A stretch of 64,000 nucleotides of DNA from Physcomitrium patens (taxonomy: Eukaryota; Streptophyta; Bryopsida; Funariales; Funariaceae). Positions 10,811 to 25,000 of this stretch are shown here, piece by piece (positions within the stretch are counted from its first letter, which is position 1; each line of letters opens with the position of its first letter). The position numbers were made by a program, and so were the translations under genes. A model generated the notes under the pieces. It was not told where the DNA came from. It made no database searches and saw nothing but the letters and a program-made list of their open reading frames with translations. The stretch spans positions 1,782,659 to 1,846,658 of the forward strand of contig NC_037261.1 in NCBI RefSeq assembly GCF_000002425.4, read 5' to 3'.

Positions 10811-12330
10811 CACACACGCACAGTGATGTTTATTCCTACAGATGAGATTTAACCTCATTCACACCGTCCATTATCTGCGCGAGCTGGCAACCTGCTGTAT
10901 ACCCGGGAAAGAGGTTCTCAATTTCAGAACACGAATCAGGGTGTCAACCAGGGTATCTGTCATGACAGGTTCTCACCGGATCTGTGTCGGCGTCGGCGTC
11001 GTCGTCGCTAGCATGGTGGGCTGCAGGGAAAGCTGATCGAGAGGCTGCCGCCTTGTGCGGCCGCCGAGACCCCCGCCCATCACAGGTTTCTTTCGTACTA
11101 AAGCTCTGGTGCTGTTCTCTTGCAAGCACTGGGTCTTCAACAGCTGTTGATGAGATGAAAGGCGCTCCTTGGGGCCTTCCCTGTCCACTTTTTGCATTCT
11201 GGTAGCTCTTGCTGCAACAGCGTCTGGCAGCATCTGGTTCGAAAGTTGAGTTCCATCCATGCCCTATGATATGTGCCCCACTCTGATGGTCCCGCAATTG
11301 ACGTGTGTGGTGGCCATTCGGTAGCGTCCTGGACGTCTGTCTGATCTTGTGCTGCTTTCACGCACGGAACGATGTCACATGATGGCTCAGAAACTGCCTC
11401 CGAGCGTCCACTCTTTCGGTATGATTGTTCCTACGGCAGTTGCGTTAGCAGTTGCGTGGAAGCTATCAGGGAATCTGGGTGGTGATCATGCGAGCCGTCT
11501 TGCCGGTGTTTACTTGAGAATCAATTCGTGAACAGTGAAAGATGTCTGAGATCCAAAAAGAACAAGAACAGTGAAAAAACACCAACAAAACAACACAAAC
11601 AAAAACAAGAACACCAAAAACGAAACGAAAGCAAAAAGAAGTTATTGCACTCATTAAGTGGTCCGATGGCAAAATTTTAACATTTGGGCGCTCGCTCACT
11701 TTCTCTCGCGCTGCAACAGCCACACGATGATGCTCCGTGAACACCAGTCGACTAGAAACCCACGTCATTGTCACACGCTCAGTAACACACGTACGTGATG
11801 TCGGGAACTAGCTTCAGATATCCTTTCGAGGTGGTTGAAAGCTACCTCGGGTTGTGCGTCCCTTCGGATATCGACAGATTGCAGGAAGCACTCACTCACT
11901 CTCTCTCTCGCGCGCGCTTTCCTGTTTGCCATGTGTTCTCACTTCTCCAAGTCGATTTGACGGAGAAGATCGTTTCAGGAAAAAGCAGGCAGTGCTGAAG
12001 TGCCAGAATCTGGCACTGCACCTTCCTGGAGATCCATCCTTACCTCACCATCCTATTGCTGCAGCACGAATTTGTGCCTCAATACGTACAACTCCATTCA
12101 GTCAAAGCATCACGAAGCTCTCTCTCTATCCTGATAAGTTTAAAGGCCACCCTTCGCTGATTGAAACTTGCATTGCTCCACTTCGATAAGTTATATGAAC
12201 GATTTTCTTCTTTTCATGATAGTGTCTGAGACTGGGAATTGCGTTGAAGATATTATCTTTTCGGGGTACATGGGGCCCAGTCTGTTGAAGGGATTAGGAT
12301 TGTTTTGATTCCTCCCAAACCTTCACTATG
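10811..12330. other. GC-rich island without a recognisable gene
   Basis: Composition is genic (CpG present, many G/C runs). The longest frames are about 117 codons on the minus strand (10944-11297) and 111 on the plus strand (11854-12189). None resembles a known family, and overlapping frames on both strands are typical of non-coding GC-rich DNA. A pyrimidine run with CTCTCT and CGCGCG lies near 11895-11920. It may be the promoter or leader of an unseen short or non-coding transcript, or a decayed gene. Confidence 0.35.
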
Positions 12331-13951
12331 GGGGGGATTGAGTAGAAAGAAACCATGATTCAATGATTAACTTGGATTATCTTGTTGGAGAGAATTCATT
12401 CAAAGGTGTGGTTGTGCATTTGTAGTTTCGCCACTTTGGCATTTGGTATTTTTATGATGATTTTGTGTCTGGCATTTGGGTAACAAAAACACAAATATTA
12501 TGATTGTGGCAAAGCAACAATATTCCTTTGTCATTAATCAGTCTATAAGATTATTATTTTTGTAAATATGGTTAATTTTATTGCTTAAGTATATCAAAAC
12601 AACATTTTATTTATGTATATATGTATGTAAATATTTATGTGCACACACATGTGTACATATGGCTTAATTATAATAACATATTTTAGTACAAATACCAATA
12701 GATTGTCAAATTGCTCAATTATTAAGAACTATAAAAACCTACTCACTTTTAAAGTATCAAGTATAATTTAGTAGATCTCTAACCACATTGGATTTAACAA
12801 AAGGCATAATGACTTATATAGCAATATGGAAGTTTCATCTAATTGTTGCTATATGGTGTTACAGGTCAGGGTGAAGATCCAAGTACAAAACCAGTAGTTT
12901 TTGGCATATCAAGTAGGGATGTGATACATATTTAATGCTTCATTTAGCACCTCATTTAAAATTACTTTCAAAGATCCTACAAAGATTTGCCTTTAGCAAG
13001 TTGAGCTTCCAAAAAGAATTGCTGGTATGGAAAAAGGTTTTGAGCTTCTTTGACCAAATCATGTATATTTACTGTGTCAATGCGTGGTTCCACTTAAGAA
13101 CTTTACTGAGGATTTTTTTTTACGTGTGTAGACTTGGTCATTATTGTTGAGTAAAGTACATCTTCAAACAATTATTTTGTGAACTCTAAGCCATTGAAGG
13201 ACATTTCTAGAGATGAATGGTGATGTATGTTTGTATGTGAAACTACCTACTAAGATTGCGACAAGTAGAACAATACAACACACTATCAATCAACAATTGA
13301 CATGTGGTTTATTTATAAGTTTTACCAAGTAGATGTCAAAGGACACCTAAAAGAATGATTGGCATCTTCTAACATGTCAAAATCACAGACATAAACCTTG
13401 TGTTACAAATAACAATGTGAAAATTGCCAACCACACTTGGATACACAATGTGGATTAACATGCAATCTGCAGTTGTACAACAAAAGCTTCGGCACTCATG
13501 AAAAAGTCATGATATTTTGATGTCTTGGATTATCATTCAATTCTGTGCTCCAAGTTTTCTTACAAATATCGTTCTAATAAGTTGTTGACTGATATTCTAG
13601 ATATTCTAAGCTATTGTTTTCAAAACAATCTACTTCTTGTACACCTTTTTAAATGATTATTTTCATTCTATTATGAGAAGAACCTGCTACAAAAAAATAA
13701 AAATAAAAATCAGTATTAATTCCTATATGATATTTGATGCTATCTGAGTGAGACAAATTATTCCAATCCTTATTATTGTTGTTTTTTACAACTAACATTC
13801 ATCACTTTGTATTTGAAATTTTAATTCGTATACTAATTTAACTCCATTAGTGTTTTTTTTGCTGACTAGATAATTATGTTGGATTTTATTATTTTGAATA
13901 AAATAAAATAATGCCACCTTCAAAACTCAATCTTTTGGTTTTTTAATATAT

Positions 13952-13990
<39 letters not shown>

Positions 13991-14630
13991 TTTCATTCAC
14001 AAATTCATTTCCTTTTAGCTGTCAACTTGTTGATTTTTCATTCACAATCATCTTACAAAACCTTGTTGGCCTATTCAGTAGCCAAAATAAAGTCTATCAG
14101 TGTTGTGGAGTAACTTGGGATTAGAATTAAGATTAGGATAATTAGTTTTTAATCAATTCCAACTTTGGGTATCCATGTACCAGACAATAAAAACATCACT
14201 TGTTTCATATGCTTTACATATCCCATTCATTCTTCCTGCACTACATTCTGTGCTATATTTAACATTTTGAGTTGTGGTTGATACTTCCAAAACATTCCAC
14301 TCCAAACAAAACAATAATGTGAGGAATATTCCCAAAAGATAAGTTTAACTACAAATTAAAATAAAGGAATGTTAAATAGACCCAAGTTTTTACTAAATCA
14401 ACCTACCCATGATGAAGAATATGATAATCATGATGAATGTGGTTGGTTTTCATTAGTTTTGGATCCAATAATGGAGAAATAAATATAGAGATCATTTTTT
14501 TTTTTTCTTTCTTTTCATAATAGTTTGGATGGGTGTGTCAATTTAGTAAAAGCCTAAGTCTATTTAACATTCCCCTTAAAGTCATAGCTTAAATCCATAT
14601 AGTGATTCACTCTACAGACACTACACTAGT
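12331..14630. other. AT-rich spacer with a (TA)n microsatellite
   Basis: No frame longer than about 70 codons resembles a protein. A TA repeat occupies about 13945-13987 and short TATG/TGTA repeats lie near 12610-12660. Nothing else was recognised. Confidence 0.5.
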
Positions 14631-15250
14631 CCAAGTGCCTTGACTATGAGTTTTTGCTGACTTGGCTGATGACGTGGCTATTGGAACCACACCCGACTAG
14701 TCCCGGCACCTCGATCAAGTCCTGAGATCGATTGGTACAGCACGTTGAAATGGGACCCCGCTGGTCAGGACCTCACCCTAACTCGAGACCTCGGCTCCCC
14801 CATGTCCCTCCGCTTACCCCGAAGAGTTCAGAAACGCAGACGATGACAATCACTTAGTTGTATGCACCGCAGTGTTGATTCCAACGACTTGGTTGTAAGT
14901 TGAAACTGTCTTACACACAGTTGCATAAAATCAATAACTCTCTTCGAAATTCACTCCACATCAGCTATGCTGGTGAATATTTCGAGGTCTCTTTGCAAGC
15001 AACAAGCCCCTTTGTCTTCCGGCACAACACCGTGGACAACCCTCGAGGTCAGAGTTGAAACAGGTGATTCGATCTCCTATAGCTCAACCAGCAGCAATAC
15101 ATCTCTTTTTCCAACATGCGGGAAGTTTCTACTATTTTTTCATCAAGAATGTCACTCAATGCGAGTTATGGACTTTGGTCATGTCAAACATGTTGAAGTC
15201 CCATCGAAATATCTAGGGAGGATGTGTTGTGGATGAAAGTTTGTAGACGA
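14631..15250. other. GC-richer island, unassigned
   Basis: A short patch richer in G/C than its flanks. An 89-codon plus-strand frame starts at 14967 with no family resemblance. It may be a promoter or decayed-gene patch. The interval from here to the NDX stop codon (15251-16010) holds the presumed NDX 3' UTR and a TA repeat. Confidence 0.3.
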
Positions 15251-15770
15251 TGCTCATTAAATTTAACAATTTGGTCTTGTTTAGAATTACTTGGTTTGCC
15301 CACTCACCTTGTTAGGCCACAAGCACGCATGTGGTGAGCCAAACTGAAGATACTTGTCTCATAATGCAACAGCCATACAGAAAGAAAATCCAATGAATCA
15401 CTTTACAAGGAAGCAAATTCAAAACCTCTTATACCCCAAATAAACCCATGCACTCCTTTATAAAAGGCAGACTGCAAACACAAGGGTGAAATTTTCCCCC
15501 ACCCATTGCCCCCAAGCACAATCCATGCTCAAAGACAGCAAGAGACATTGAAACCATTTGCTTGAATGCCACCATGTGAATGATCATCTATTTTAGTGGT
15601 ATTCATCATCAAAACACCAAGTACAAGCTGGCCAGGTGTTCTGCCAAAGCAATCAAACTCGCCATGCCATGATCCACAATGTCTTGTTTTCTATCCACAG
15701 TCCAAAGGCTAGACAAGTTCAATACGGGGTTCAATGACGTATGTTTAAAGGTCAATCTTTGTAAATTCAT

Positions 15771-15772
<2 letters not shown>

Positions 15773-15810
<38 letters not shown>
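15773..15810. repeat. (TA)n microsatellite downstream of NDX
   Basis: A perfect alternating run about 200 bp past the NDX stop codon, within or just beyond the 3' UTR. It creates the spurious Tyr-Ile runs seen in translations on both strands. Confidence 0.9.
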
Positions 15811-15811
<1 letters not shown>

Positions 15812-16010
15812 TAAAGAATTGTATAAAATCAACCAACCTTCAGCTCTCAAGACAAAATAAGTCACAATATTACACAACACAAAGCTGTGTCTATCAAGCT
15901 GTGTTCATTCCAAAGCTGTATCTATTAAATATGTACATGTCATGTGCACAAAACCATGTACAAAAAAGGATATTGAACAGCTGGGTTCATGACGTAGAGT
16001 TTACCGCTCT

Positions 16011-19000
16011 TTAGACGAGTGATGGTGTAGACGTGGTTGCCACCATACACATATGCTCGGTATCCCAGGTGGCAACAGTTTTACCCAGTAAGGTTTCAGC
16101 TTCCTCAAACGAAGAACCTGCCTTCGATGAAGGGAATGGGAGTTTCGTGGTCCTGGCTACCTTAAGCTCTGACACCTGCACTAAGCACAGACTTTCGTCC
16201 TCTAGAATATGTCCCTGCCAGGAGCCTTCTACTCGGATAACAATTCCTACAGCCATTTCTTCGGCATCCTTACCTCGCAAGCTCACATGATCACCAACCT
16301 TCCACTTGACCAAACTACTACTAGAATTGTGAGGCTCGCCATCACTACCAGCATTTGAGGGTGTTCTGGAAACTTGAAGGGATAATTTTAGGGGAATCGC
16401 GTCTCCTTGATCTATATCGTAATCTTTCAATCGAGACGAAGCTTCAGCAGGACTATCCATGTCATCCGAGGCCACAGATCGAGCACGGCGGGACTTTTCA
16501 GATCGAGTCACAAGGACATCCCCTTCTTCTTGGCGCTGCTTTTCACGCTCTTGTCTAGCTATACGGGCTTTTCGGTTATTTAGCCTGCAGCAAACCAACT
16601 GTCTGTCAGTACAAATACAGCACTTTCAGAGTAAGAAAAGTTCCACGCAATGAAACAAACCCACCCACGATGAAACATCCCACTAGAATGTGAGGTCAAG
16701 AGCTAATTTCTCGCACATTCTCAACAACATACTCCAGGATGAATCAATGAATGAGATGGTACTACGGACTGGGACTCGTAAATTCCTTTACTCGTCAGTC
16801 TCTGGCTTTATCAGGTTCTGAATCGCCACCCTTACAAAAACTATGAAGACCAAAAGACCCGAGAAAGCTTAAACTATGATATCAAAACCTATGCAAGTCA
16901 ATATTTTCCACGCTAACACCATATGAATGTAGTGCCTGGTGGAAGCGTCTCGTCTCACAAGCAGCAGACCATGCAACAGAGAACATGGCAACTTTATTCT
17001 TAAGTCAAAAGCCTGAAAGTGTAACTTTCGACTCTAATAGAGAGCAAATGTGTCATCACATGACATACCAGTTCTTTAGCTGATGGTATGCTACCTCCGG
17101 ACCCTGAAATAGATAAAAACGGTACAAATCTTTCTCAAAAAAGCTACAAGCACAGTATTTAACCACAATAGTATATCATCAACGTTCTATTTTAATGACA
17201 TCTAGCAGACGATACGAGATATTATGTTCACCAAGATACGGGGAAGTACCCAAACACACTTACAATTGAATTCAGATGATTCGTCCATTGCTGGATCAAC
17301 TTTGGACTGCGTTGCATTCCTGGCTCAAGCTGAAGAGCCGCTTCCATCACATTGACTTGCTGATCGCTCATAATGTTCCTCTTACGTTTCTTGGGTTGAG
17401 ATTCATCCCCATGTTCGCTGCTATAAGGCTCCCGATCCCTACTGGTCCTTCTTGACGCTGGAGTCACCATTCCACCAAAATTCACCCCTTCACTTTCTTG
17501 CTCTCCTCTTCCTGCATCCTCATGCTCTGTGAAATTGGCGCTTCCCGATTCACCCTCTTCATGTACCACCATAATTTCAGTCTCTATCTCACTTTTCTGG
17601 TTCTCCAACTTCATCGAAACGTGCTGGAGGGCAATGACGTCACCCTGAGAGGGTCCATCATGCTGAATGGAATGCTGATCCACACCTTCCGACTTCACCA
17701 CCATCGTTGCGAATGGAGTAGTTTCTATCTCATGCCCAGTAGCTTCTCCTGAAGTATGTGGAACTTCCTCCACCTATCGAATGACCCACAAGGTCGAACT
17801 TCAGTAGGCGCACCCAGCATGACGTCCATTTAAGCATTATTGAACAGACTTTGTTCACTTTCCGCAGGCAACTTTAAGGACCAGGCAAATTGTGCAAATA
17901 CCAACGTTTCCTCAGCTGATAGTAAAAGGCAGTTCATTCCCCTAAGGAAAGACCAACCCTCTTGTTATCCTGTTGCAGACGTATGCTCCTTCATTAAAAG
18001 TGTGAATATGATGCATACTACACAAAAAATAATAAAGACGCAAATAATATCGGCACATTAGTGGTAAGGCCGTCTCAAGGATTTTATGCGAGACGATGGT
18101 GAGGAAGACTTTTGTATCGCAAATGCATTCTGAAGACTCAATCAGCCATATTACTGCCTCTGGCATGCGTAAGTTCTAAAAACACCTACTCTCCGTACTA
18201 AGAACACGTGAAAATCGCTTGGCTCCTTAGGCCATTAAGTAGTTATGTCGATGATAAGCAATGCAATGTACATGTGCAGCTTTAGCTCCAAATTTAAGAA
18301 GATAACCCGCACAGTTTACCTTGACTAGTTCGTCCATCTCGGTCTTCTTCGACTCATTCGACGCCTGCACTGCAACTTCAGCTCCAGCCATTTCGTCATT
18401 GCCAGACTGCCTAGACTGTTCCAATCGATTCCAGCGTTCTGACTGCTCTCGCTCATTCTTCCATTGTAACAGCTTTTGTTCGTGTCCATCACGGACAAAG
18501 CTCATCAGTGGAGCATCCTGCTCACTCACGGCAGGACCTAAATATCAGCATGCATCCCAAAGAGTATTCAATGTGGGTTATTAATTTGCTGTTCCTTAAC
18601 CGGGCACTGTAGGCTGGGTTTAGGATGATTCGTTAAGAATTTAGGTGCTTTTACGTAGGCCTTACTTTGGTTCCAGTCTTCTTACATGAATCAATTCAAA
18701 CTTTTGGGTTGTTGACGAACTTGGAACACTGAAGATAATTGATCTGATCTTGTGTCTGATGCAGATCCACAGCCCTACAATTGACTCAGCAAATAGCTGC
18801 CCGGATTAAGCAACTACAAGAACCAGGTCCAGCAAGAATTTGGTATGTTTTGTGAATCGCCAAAATAAGGCTAGTAATATTAAGAGATTCTGTTAATGAG
18901 TCGATTCTGAATTAGCTATTTGATTCTTGCCACCTTATGAACTGTAAGCGTTATAATGCGTTATAATGTTACATCCTGAAGCACGTACAAAGTAGAAAGC

Positions 19001-22000
19001 GGTGCGTCGGTAAAGAAGAACATACCGCGACACTAACGGAAGATGGGCACATTTGATGATGAAGAGCCTCTGCAAAGTCACTGCATTAAAACCGATACAC
19101 TGGATTAGAAAATAATCGAACGCAGAAAATGCGTATAATCAACAGTACCCAGATATAGAAAGTACTTTTCAAAAGAAATTGATTTCATTTTGTTCAGAAA
19201 AGCCGTCCTTATCGAAGTGCAGCACGCTGAACAGCTATTACCAAGTTAACGGCCATTCCAAGAACTAAAGACCCAAGAGAACCTTCCGTCCAAGTGGAAT
19301 AATTCATCAGGAGGTGTTAAAAATTTGCAATCACCTTCAATGCAAAGATCTTGAAAGGAAGAAATCTTGGAGGCCATTTCAAGATAAATTTTACCTGACT
19401 AGAACGAGATCATCATCCACTACCGTATCTGATGTTAGAGTCAGCACATAGTCATACAGCGTATCTGCAATCGGCACACCAAATTGTAAATTGAGAGGCT
19501 CTAAGTGGTACACGTGACAATGTAATCGAATGAACCTATTCGAATAGGTCAAAGGTCAAGGTCACTACATCCTTCACTGGTGCTTCCAGGAAATTAAGAA
19601 ATGCCCTGACAGGCTATCAACAGGGTAGTGTTCTAAATGTAACGTAAGAACCGAAACCAATTGAATATCTGGTTTGGAAAATCAACCCAACAGCTTATTT
19701 GAAGATTAGAAGTTGATAACTGGACTTGCCATCAAAGGCATGGACAGAAACTTACGGAGATTCTCACAGATTCGAACAGCTGTACGCTCATAACTTAAAA
19801 AGAATAAGGGATGAGATGGATTTAAAGGTCCTTCGCGAAGGTATCGTAAAAACGTATGCATAAACCGGTCCTTTTCATCAGCTGCATTAAGAAGGACCTT
19901 CTTTAGTGATGATAAATAACGCCAATACAGTCCTGGCACACTTAGACCTGAAAAGATCTTCGAATTGACAGGCTAATAAGAAATGTAGATCAACAGATTT
20001 GCCAACACAGATCCCAGGAAACTCTATGCGAATGTTGCCCAGAACTGAGTTGCAAGAAAAAACACAGCATCCGGATATAACGGTTGTACTCATAATCGAA
20101 ATGAGCCAGCAAGCATTTCGTGGTACTAAGTCTTTGAAGTCTCTTAAAGATTAAGGAACACACTTCTGAAGAGCTTGTGTGAAACCATGGATGACCTTTC
20201 AGTCGAAGAAAGATTTCCACGTATATAATGCAAAAGATCTTTAGTTAGAGCTTGTAAATATTATACAATCCAATCTGATCCAAGGATGAGTTGTGCTGAA
20301 GAGAACATGTATTCTGATGAAAGCATACCTGGGCAAACTTCGGCATTGAAACAGAAAAAGTTAGCAAACAATTTCACCAACAAGGCTGCCCGAGTCTGAT
20401 GAGCAGTAGCTGCCAAAGGTATGATCTGGAAGTCTGGGGGATTGCAAGGCTCCTCCTGAACACAAACGCCTGCACCAACCTTAGCAGCAGCTGCCATTGC
20501 ATCTCCTGCAGCTTCAAACGGGTCAAATATCAACGATGCATCCTGCTCTCCTACTGCCAATTCTCGAGCAACAGGACCTCCACACCAACGTTCTTGAAAC
20601 TTTGTTGGATGAACTGCTAGTACAGATGCCAAATCAGGAGCCTGCAAAAAGTGAAAAAACATCGATCAAGTTCAAGTGTTTCGCTACTTCACATGTTGGT
20701 GGAAAACAGATCAATTGCAGAATAATTTCGCAGATCGTAGTTTGAAAGTTAAATAGAGGACATAAAGCTCAATAAAGGATCATTAGTTAAACTGGCCGAC
20801 AATCAATCCTATAAAAACAAGTTATCATGGTGGACCTGGAGTCTGTCAAAAGATATTTTAATAAAGAATCCACTCACAATTTGATCCATCACCAAGTTGC
20901 GAAAATTCGAATCATCAGAGAATATGTCAGCTAGGCGCAAAGAAGTGATGTGCATAAACCCCATGGGATTCTTTTTCTCTTCTTCTTCATCTTCGATAAG
21001 TCTAGGGTCCTCCAGCAGAGCACCTTTCACTAACAAAAGTACCTGCAAATGGTAAAACGCTAAATAGCCTCAATCAGAAGTACGCACAAATATACATTCT
21101 GAACTGAGATTCTCGATTGTGCAACTCATGGGTTATGATGATAGACTAAAACATTAGCCCATGATGAATTTTTAAACTTCCAATGAGCTATGAGAGACGA
21201 ACAATGGACAATGATTCAATTGAGATTTAAGGGCTTTGTTCGTCTTGCAAGCCTGCAATGTCACGCAACAAACTGCACAGAGATATGGATTGCTTACCTC
21301 ATGTGCAACTTGCTCTGCAAGCTGCATGGCATTTGGTTCAGCAGCCACTTCATCCAAGAATGAGCACTGCTCCGATTCGCAGAATGTCAACATCTGACAC
21401 AGCAATGAGGCACATTCAGGTATCAGCCTCCGGAAACAGGATGCTCAAGAGCTGCTGATTGCTAAACTAGCTCCAAAGGGGGCCAAAATATAAATTATCC
21501 TTAGGTCATTAAAATCATTATTCAGGCAGCTAGGCAATACCATCTAAATAGAATGGTTTACAATGGCAATATATAAACATTTGCCAACATTATTCTATAT
21601 GCTAGAATGAATATCAACAAAGACAACGTGATAGTACAAAGACGTGACAGAAACTAGAAAGTCAGCACGCAAGCACCCTTGAGTAATGTAGTCACGAGTA
21701 CTCACCATGACCAAAGCTTTGGCTTTAGAGCGAGAGAAGGTTGCTTTCAGGGATTTGGAATTTGAAAATACAGGCGGAAGTTGCAGCTTCAATACTGCCA
21801 AAACTAATTTCAAGATGCCACCGTTTTTGCAAAGCTCCTAGTGCAGTTAGCAAGTAAAAGACAGGAATCAGCACTCTTCGTGAAAGGACTATGAAGCAAT
21901 TACATTGAGATTAAAATTATTGTTTTTGTGATTGATTTAGTTTTTTTAAAAAGCCAAAAAAAAAGAGGGAGCTATACATTTGGAAGTTAGAACTTCGCTA

Positions 22001-25000
22001 AAAACTTAAAAGAAAAACTGACCTTGTGACCAAGTACTTGATCCCTAAAATTAGGTGCAACACAAAGATGTTGAAGCACTTGCAGTGATGCTTCGCACTG
22101 CAATGCAGTCACTTGAGCTACGCGCTCTGCAGATTCAAATGTGGTCTTCTTCGCAGAGAGCTTGATACTGAGAGAGCGCAACTTCACTTGAAGAAGGACA
22201 ATGTCTCGTTTGACGACATCAAAGGCGGCATCCATGAAGACGTCTACCTGATCGCAAACCGCCGGAAGTGGATGCAGCGCAAAACAAGTGTCAACTCAGT
22301 ACTGAAAGAAAGAACTATTTCTAACAACAGATACTGCGCACTTTAGCATACGAAATCAAACTAAAAGGGCATTAAATCAGGAAGATCTCGACTGTTTCTT
22401 GTGATCATATGTCATGTGCAGGATGGAATTTGACAGAATTTTCTCACCGTCCTTGTTTAACACAAAGACAATCTATCTATCTATTTATGTATCTAAATAA
22501 TAAAAACTACACAACGCTGCGCCGTAAATAACAAAGTGTGGATGTACCTTTGGGTGATCAAGGAGGACATGGGCAATGTCCAACCAATCATGGCTGATAA
22601 AAGCCATTAACAGGTATAAACTACAAGCCACTGAAGCAGCGTGAAGCACTGCAATGAAGCCTCCACCTCGACCCTCCTGTACATGTACCAAAACCAATAA
22701 TAGATTACACAGAAGCTGAAACATAGCTACAAAGGATCTGTCAGAAACAGCATAACTCTTGTAGCTTTCATCGTAATGAGACCACTTTGACCAGCTCGAT
22801 ACATCACAAGGAGATAGCCAGTGACGCCTTGCCAAGGAAGCGAAAGAAAAACCCAACCATATGTTAGGTTGCCAAAAATTGAGTACTTAATCCAAAAAAC
22901 CTCACAACAAGATGCGACATAAAACAGAAAGAAACACAACCCAGTTATCAACAAATACTCATGAGGTGGAAAATAAGATAGATGGTAACCTGTTCCATAT
23001 TAGCTAAAACAACAAGCATGTAGGTGACAAGATCAAGAATCTGCATTCTTATCTTCACGTCCTGTAGCAGTACCTGGATCACCAAAAGCATGAAGTATAT
23101 ACCGTCAGCTTTTACGCCTTATCTGGATATATGAACAGAGTCAAGCACTAAAACTAAATAGCAAATTAAGCTGCTCTCATGATAGTGCGTCAGAAGAGAT
23201 GGGATTAGGCGTACTATATCCACAAGGACCGACACGCAGTAAGAGACTCGACGAGGCATGAAACTCACAACTACGACAGACTAATTGCTAGGGTTCTTTC
23301 TGTGCAATACAAATTTGGAACCATAACAAAAATCTAAAGCGACGACAAAGTGAAAAATAAGGATTGAGGAACTTTACAAAGAACGGACGACCAACCACGA
23401 AAAATCTGTCGAGAGAACTTTCAAAGTTCATTCAGACAGCATACCTGTGCAAGTTTAGGGTAACCATGAGCCAAGGAACTCAATGTGTGAAGTAAGCGCA
23501 CAGAACGTAGCCAGTATCGCAGCCGTGGCTCGTTGCTACTGGAAGCAACACATGCCATAAGATGTAAAGGAAGGCAGCTAGCTAGTTTTTCCACATCCAC
23601 CTGCAAACAGACCATCGACTAAGCAAACTAATTCCTGACAAATCAGAGACAGATAGTCTCAATTGAATTTTATCATTTCATCAATGACCATACATGATCA
23701 GTTTGATGAATAACGACAACCAGACTTGGGTATGTGCCTTTCATGGCACCAAGTTTCAAAACATGTAGAAATAAATTTGACGTTGAATATCGTTCAACTA
23801 ATTACGCTTTCAATAAAAAGATACATGTAAGCCTAGGAGAATTTATGATGCATTTGCAGTAGCAATAATTTCAAAGAAAAAAATTCTTCACCACGACAGA
23901 AGCACTACCCCCAAAATTAACAAAAAAATCTAGACGAAAGAGGATACATGCTAAAACTATCAGCATCCTTAAGATAATCGAAAGAGAGAGCGCTTACCGT
24001 TAATATTACTCCTTTTGCAGAGCTTAGTTTCAATACAAGTGACTCTTCTTCCTGTAGAAGAGAGCTCATATCTTTGGGGCTTAACGCATGAAGTTCCTCA
24101 ACCGCAACGAACTCGTCAATGACCTGCAGAGAGACAAGCTCAAAGAGACATTAAATCTAGCACAACTTTCCAGGAAAAAGGATCTGATCGTGGACGCGGT
24201 TCGTAAGATTAAGAAACTAAGGCCGACAACAATGTCCGCTAGAATCAAGGTTGTATTTCATCTTTTCTTCGCAGGAGGATCCAGTAACCCAGAACCCTTA
24301 AAGATTCTGCCGCACAGGTAAATAAACTACCATTGCAAGACATGCTTCACGCACTAATATACAAAAAGTAAATTGCATGAGAACCATTCGCTAGGACAGT
24401 AAGATGTTTCTCAGGTTCTTAATTGCAGAAGATATTTTCTAAAATTCAATGCCAAATTTCGATTCTGAAAAGTAAATGTATAAATTCTACTTATTTTTTG
24501 GTAAAATCCTAGAGATATCTGTTCGCAAGTTTGAACAGTTAGAGAGAAAGATGTATGAAAGAAGGTACATGAAAATAATTAGTGGATTACTTCAATTCTT
24601 GTATTATTTTGAGATATTAAAGGCTCTGGCTTGAAGCGATGTTGTATCTACAAACCAGCAGAAATTTACAAAACCAATCGAAAAGATTGAAAAATTCTAA
24701 GGTCGCCTTTAAGTATTCATGAGAAAGAGGAAAATATTGCTTACATTAGTACCGCGCGGCGCCATCTCTTCTCTGAAACCACCTGTCTGTACATGATGCC
24801 ACACCATCACGTCAGGTCCATTAAGTAGTCATCTACAATGGCGCTACAGTAAAAATGACCAGCCAAGAGCATCCTGGTAGTGTCATACATCATGTATCGA
24901 TTGGTCCAATTTACAGACTAAAATTTTCCCTCTATAACATTCATTATATCGCAAATTGACAGCTTGTGGAACGCCGAGTACAAATCCCTACAAATGATGA

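Noticed and set aside
15609-15836. Frames with long Tyr-Ile runs near 15.7 kb
   Set aside because: They are translations of the TA microsatellite at 15773-15810, not a gene.
19990-20220. 76-codon minus-strand frame between NDX exons
   Set aside because: Using it breaks the reading phase. The exon pair 20329-20641 and 19756-19881 joins cleanly in phase and matches the family order.
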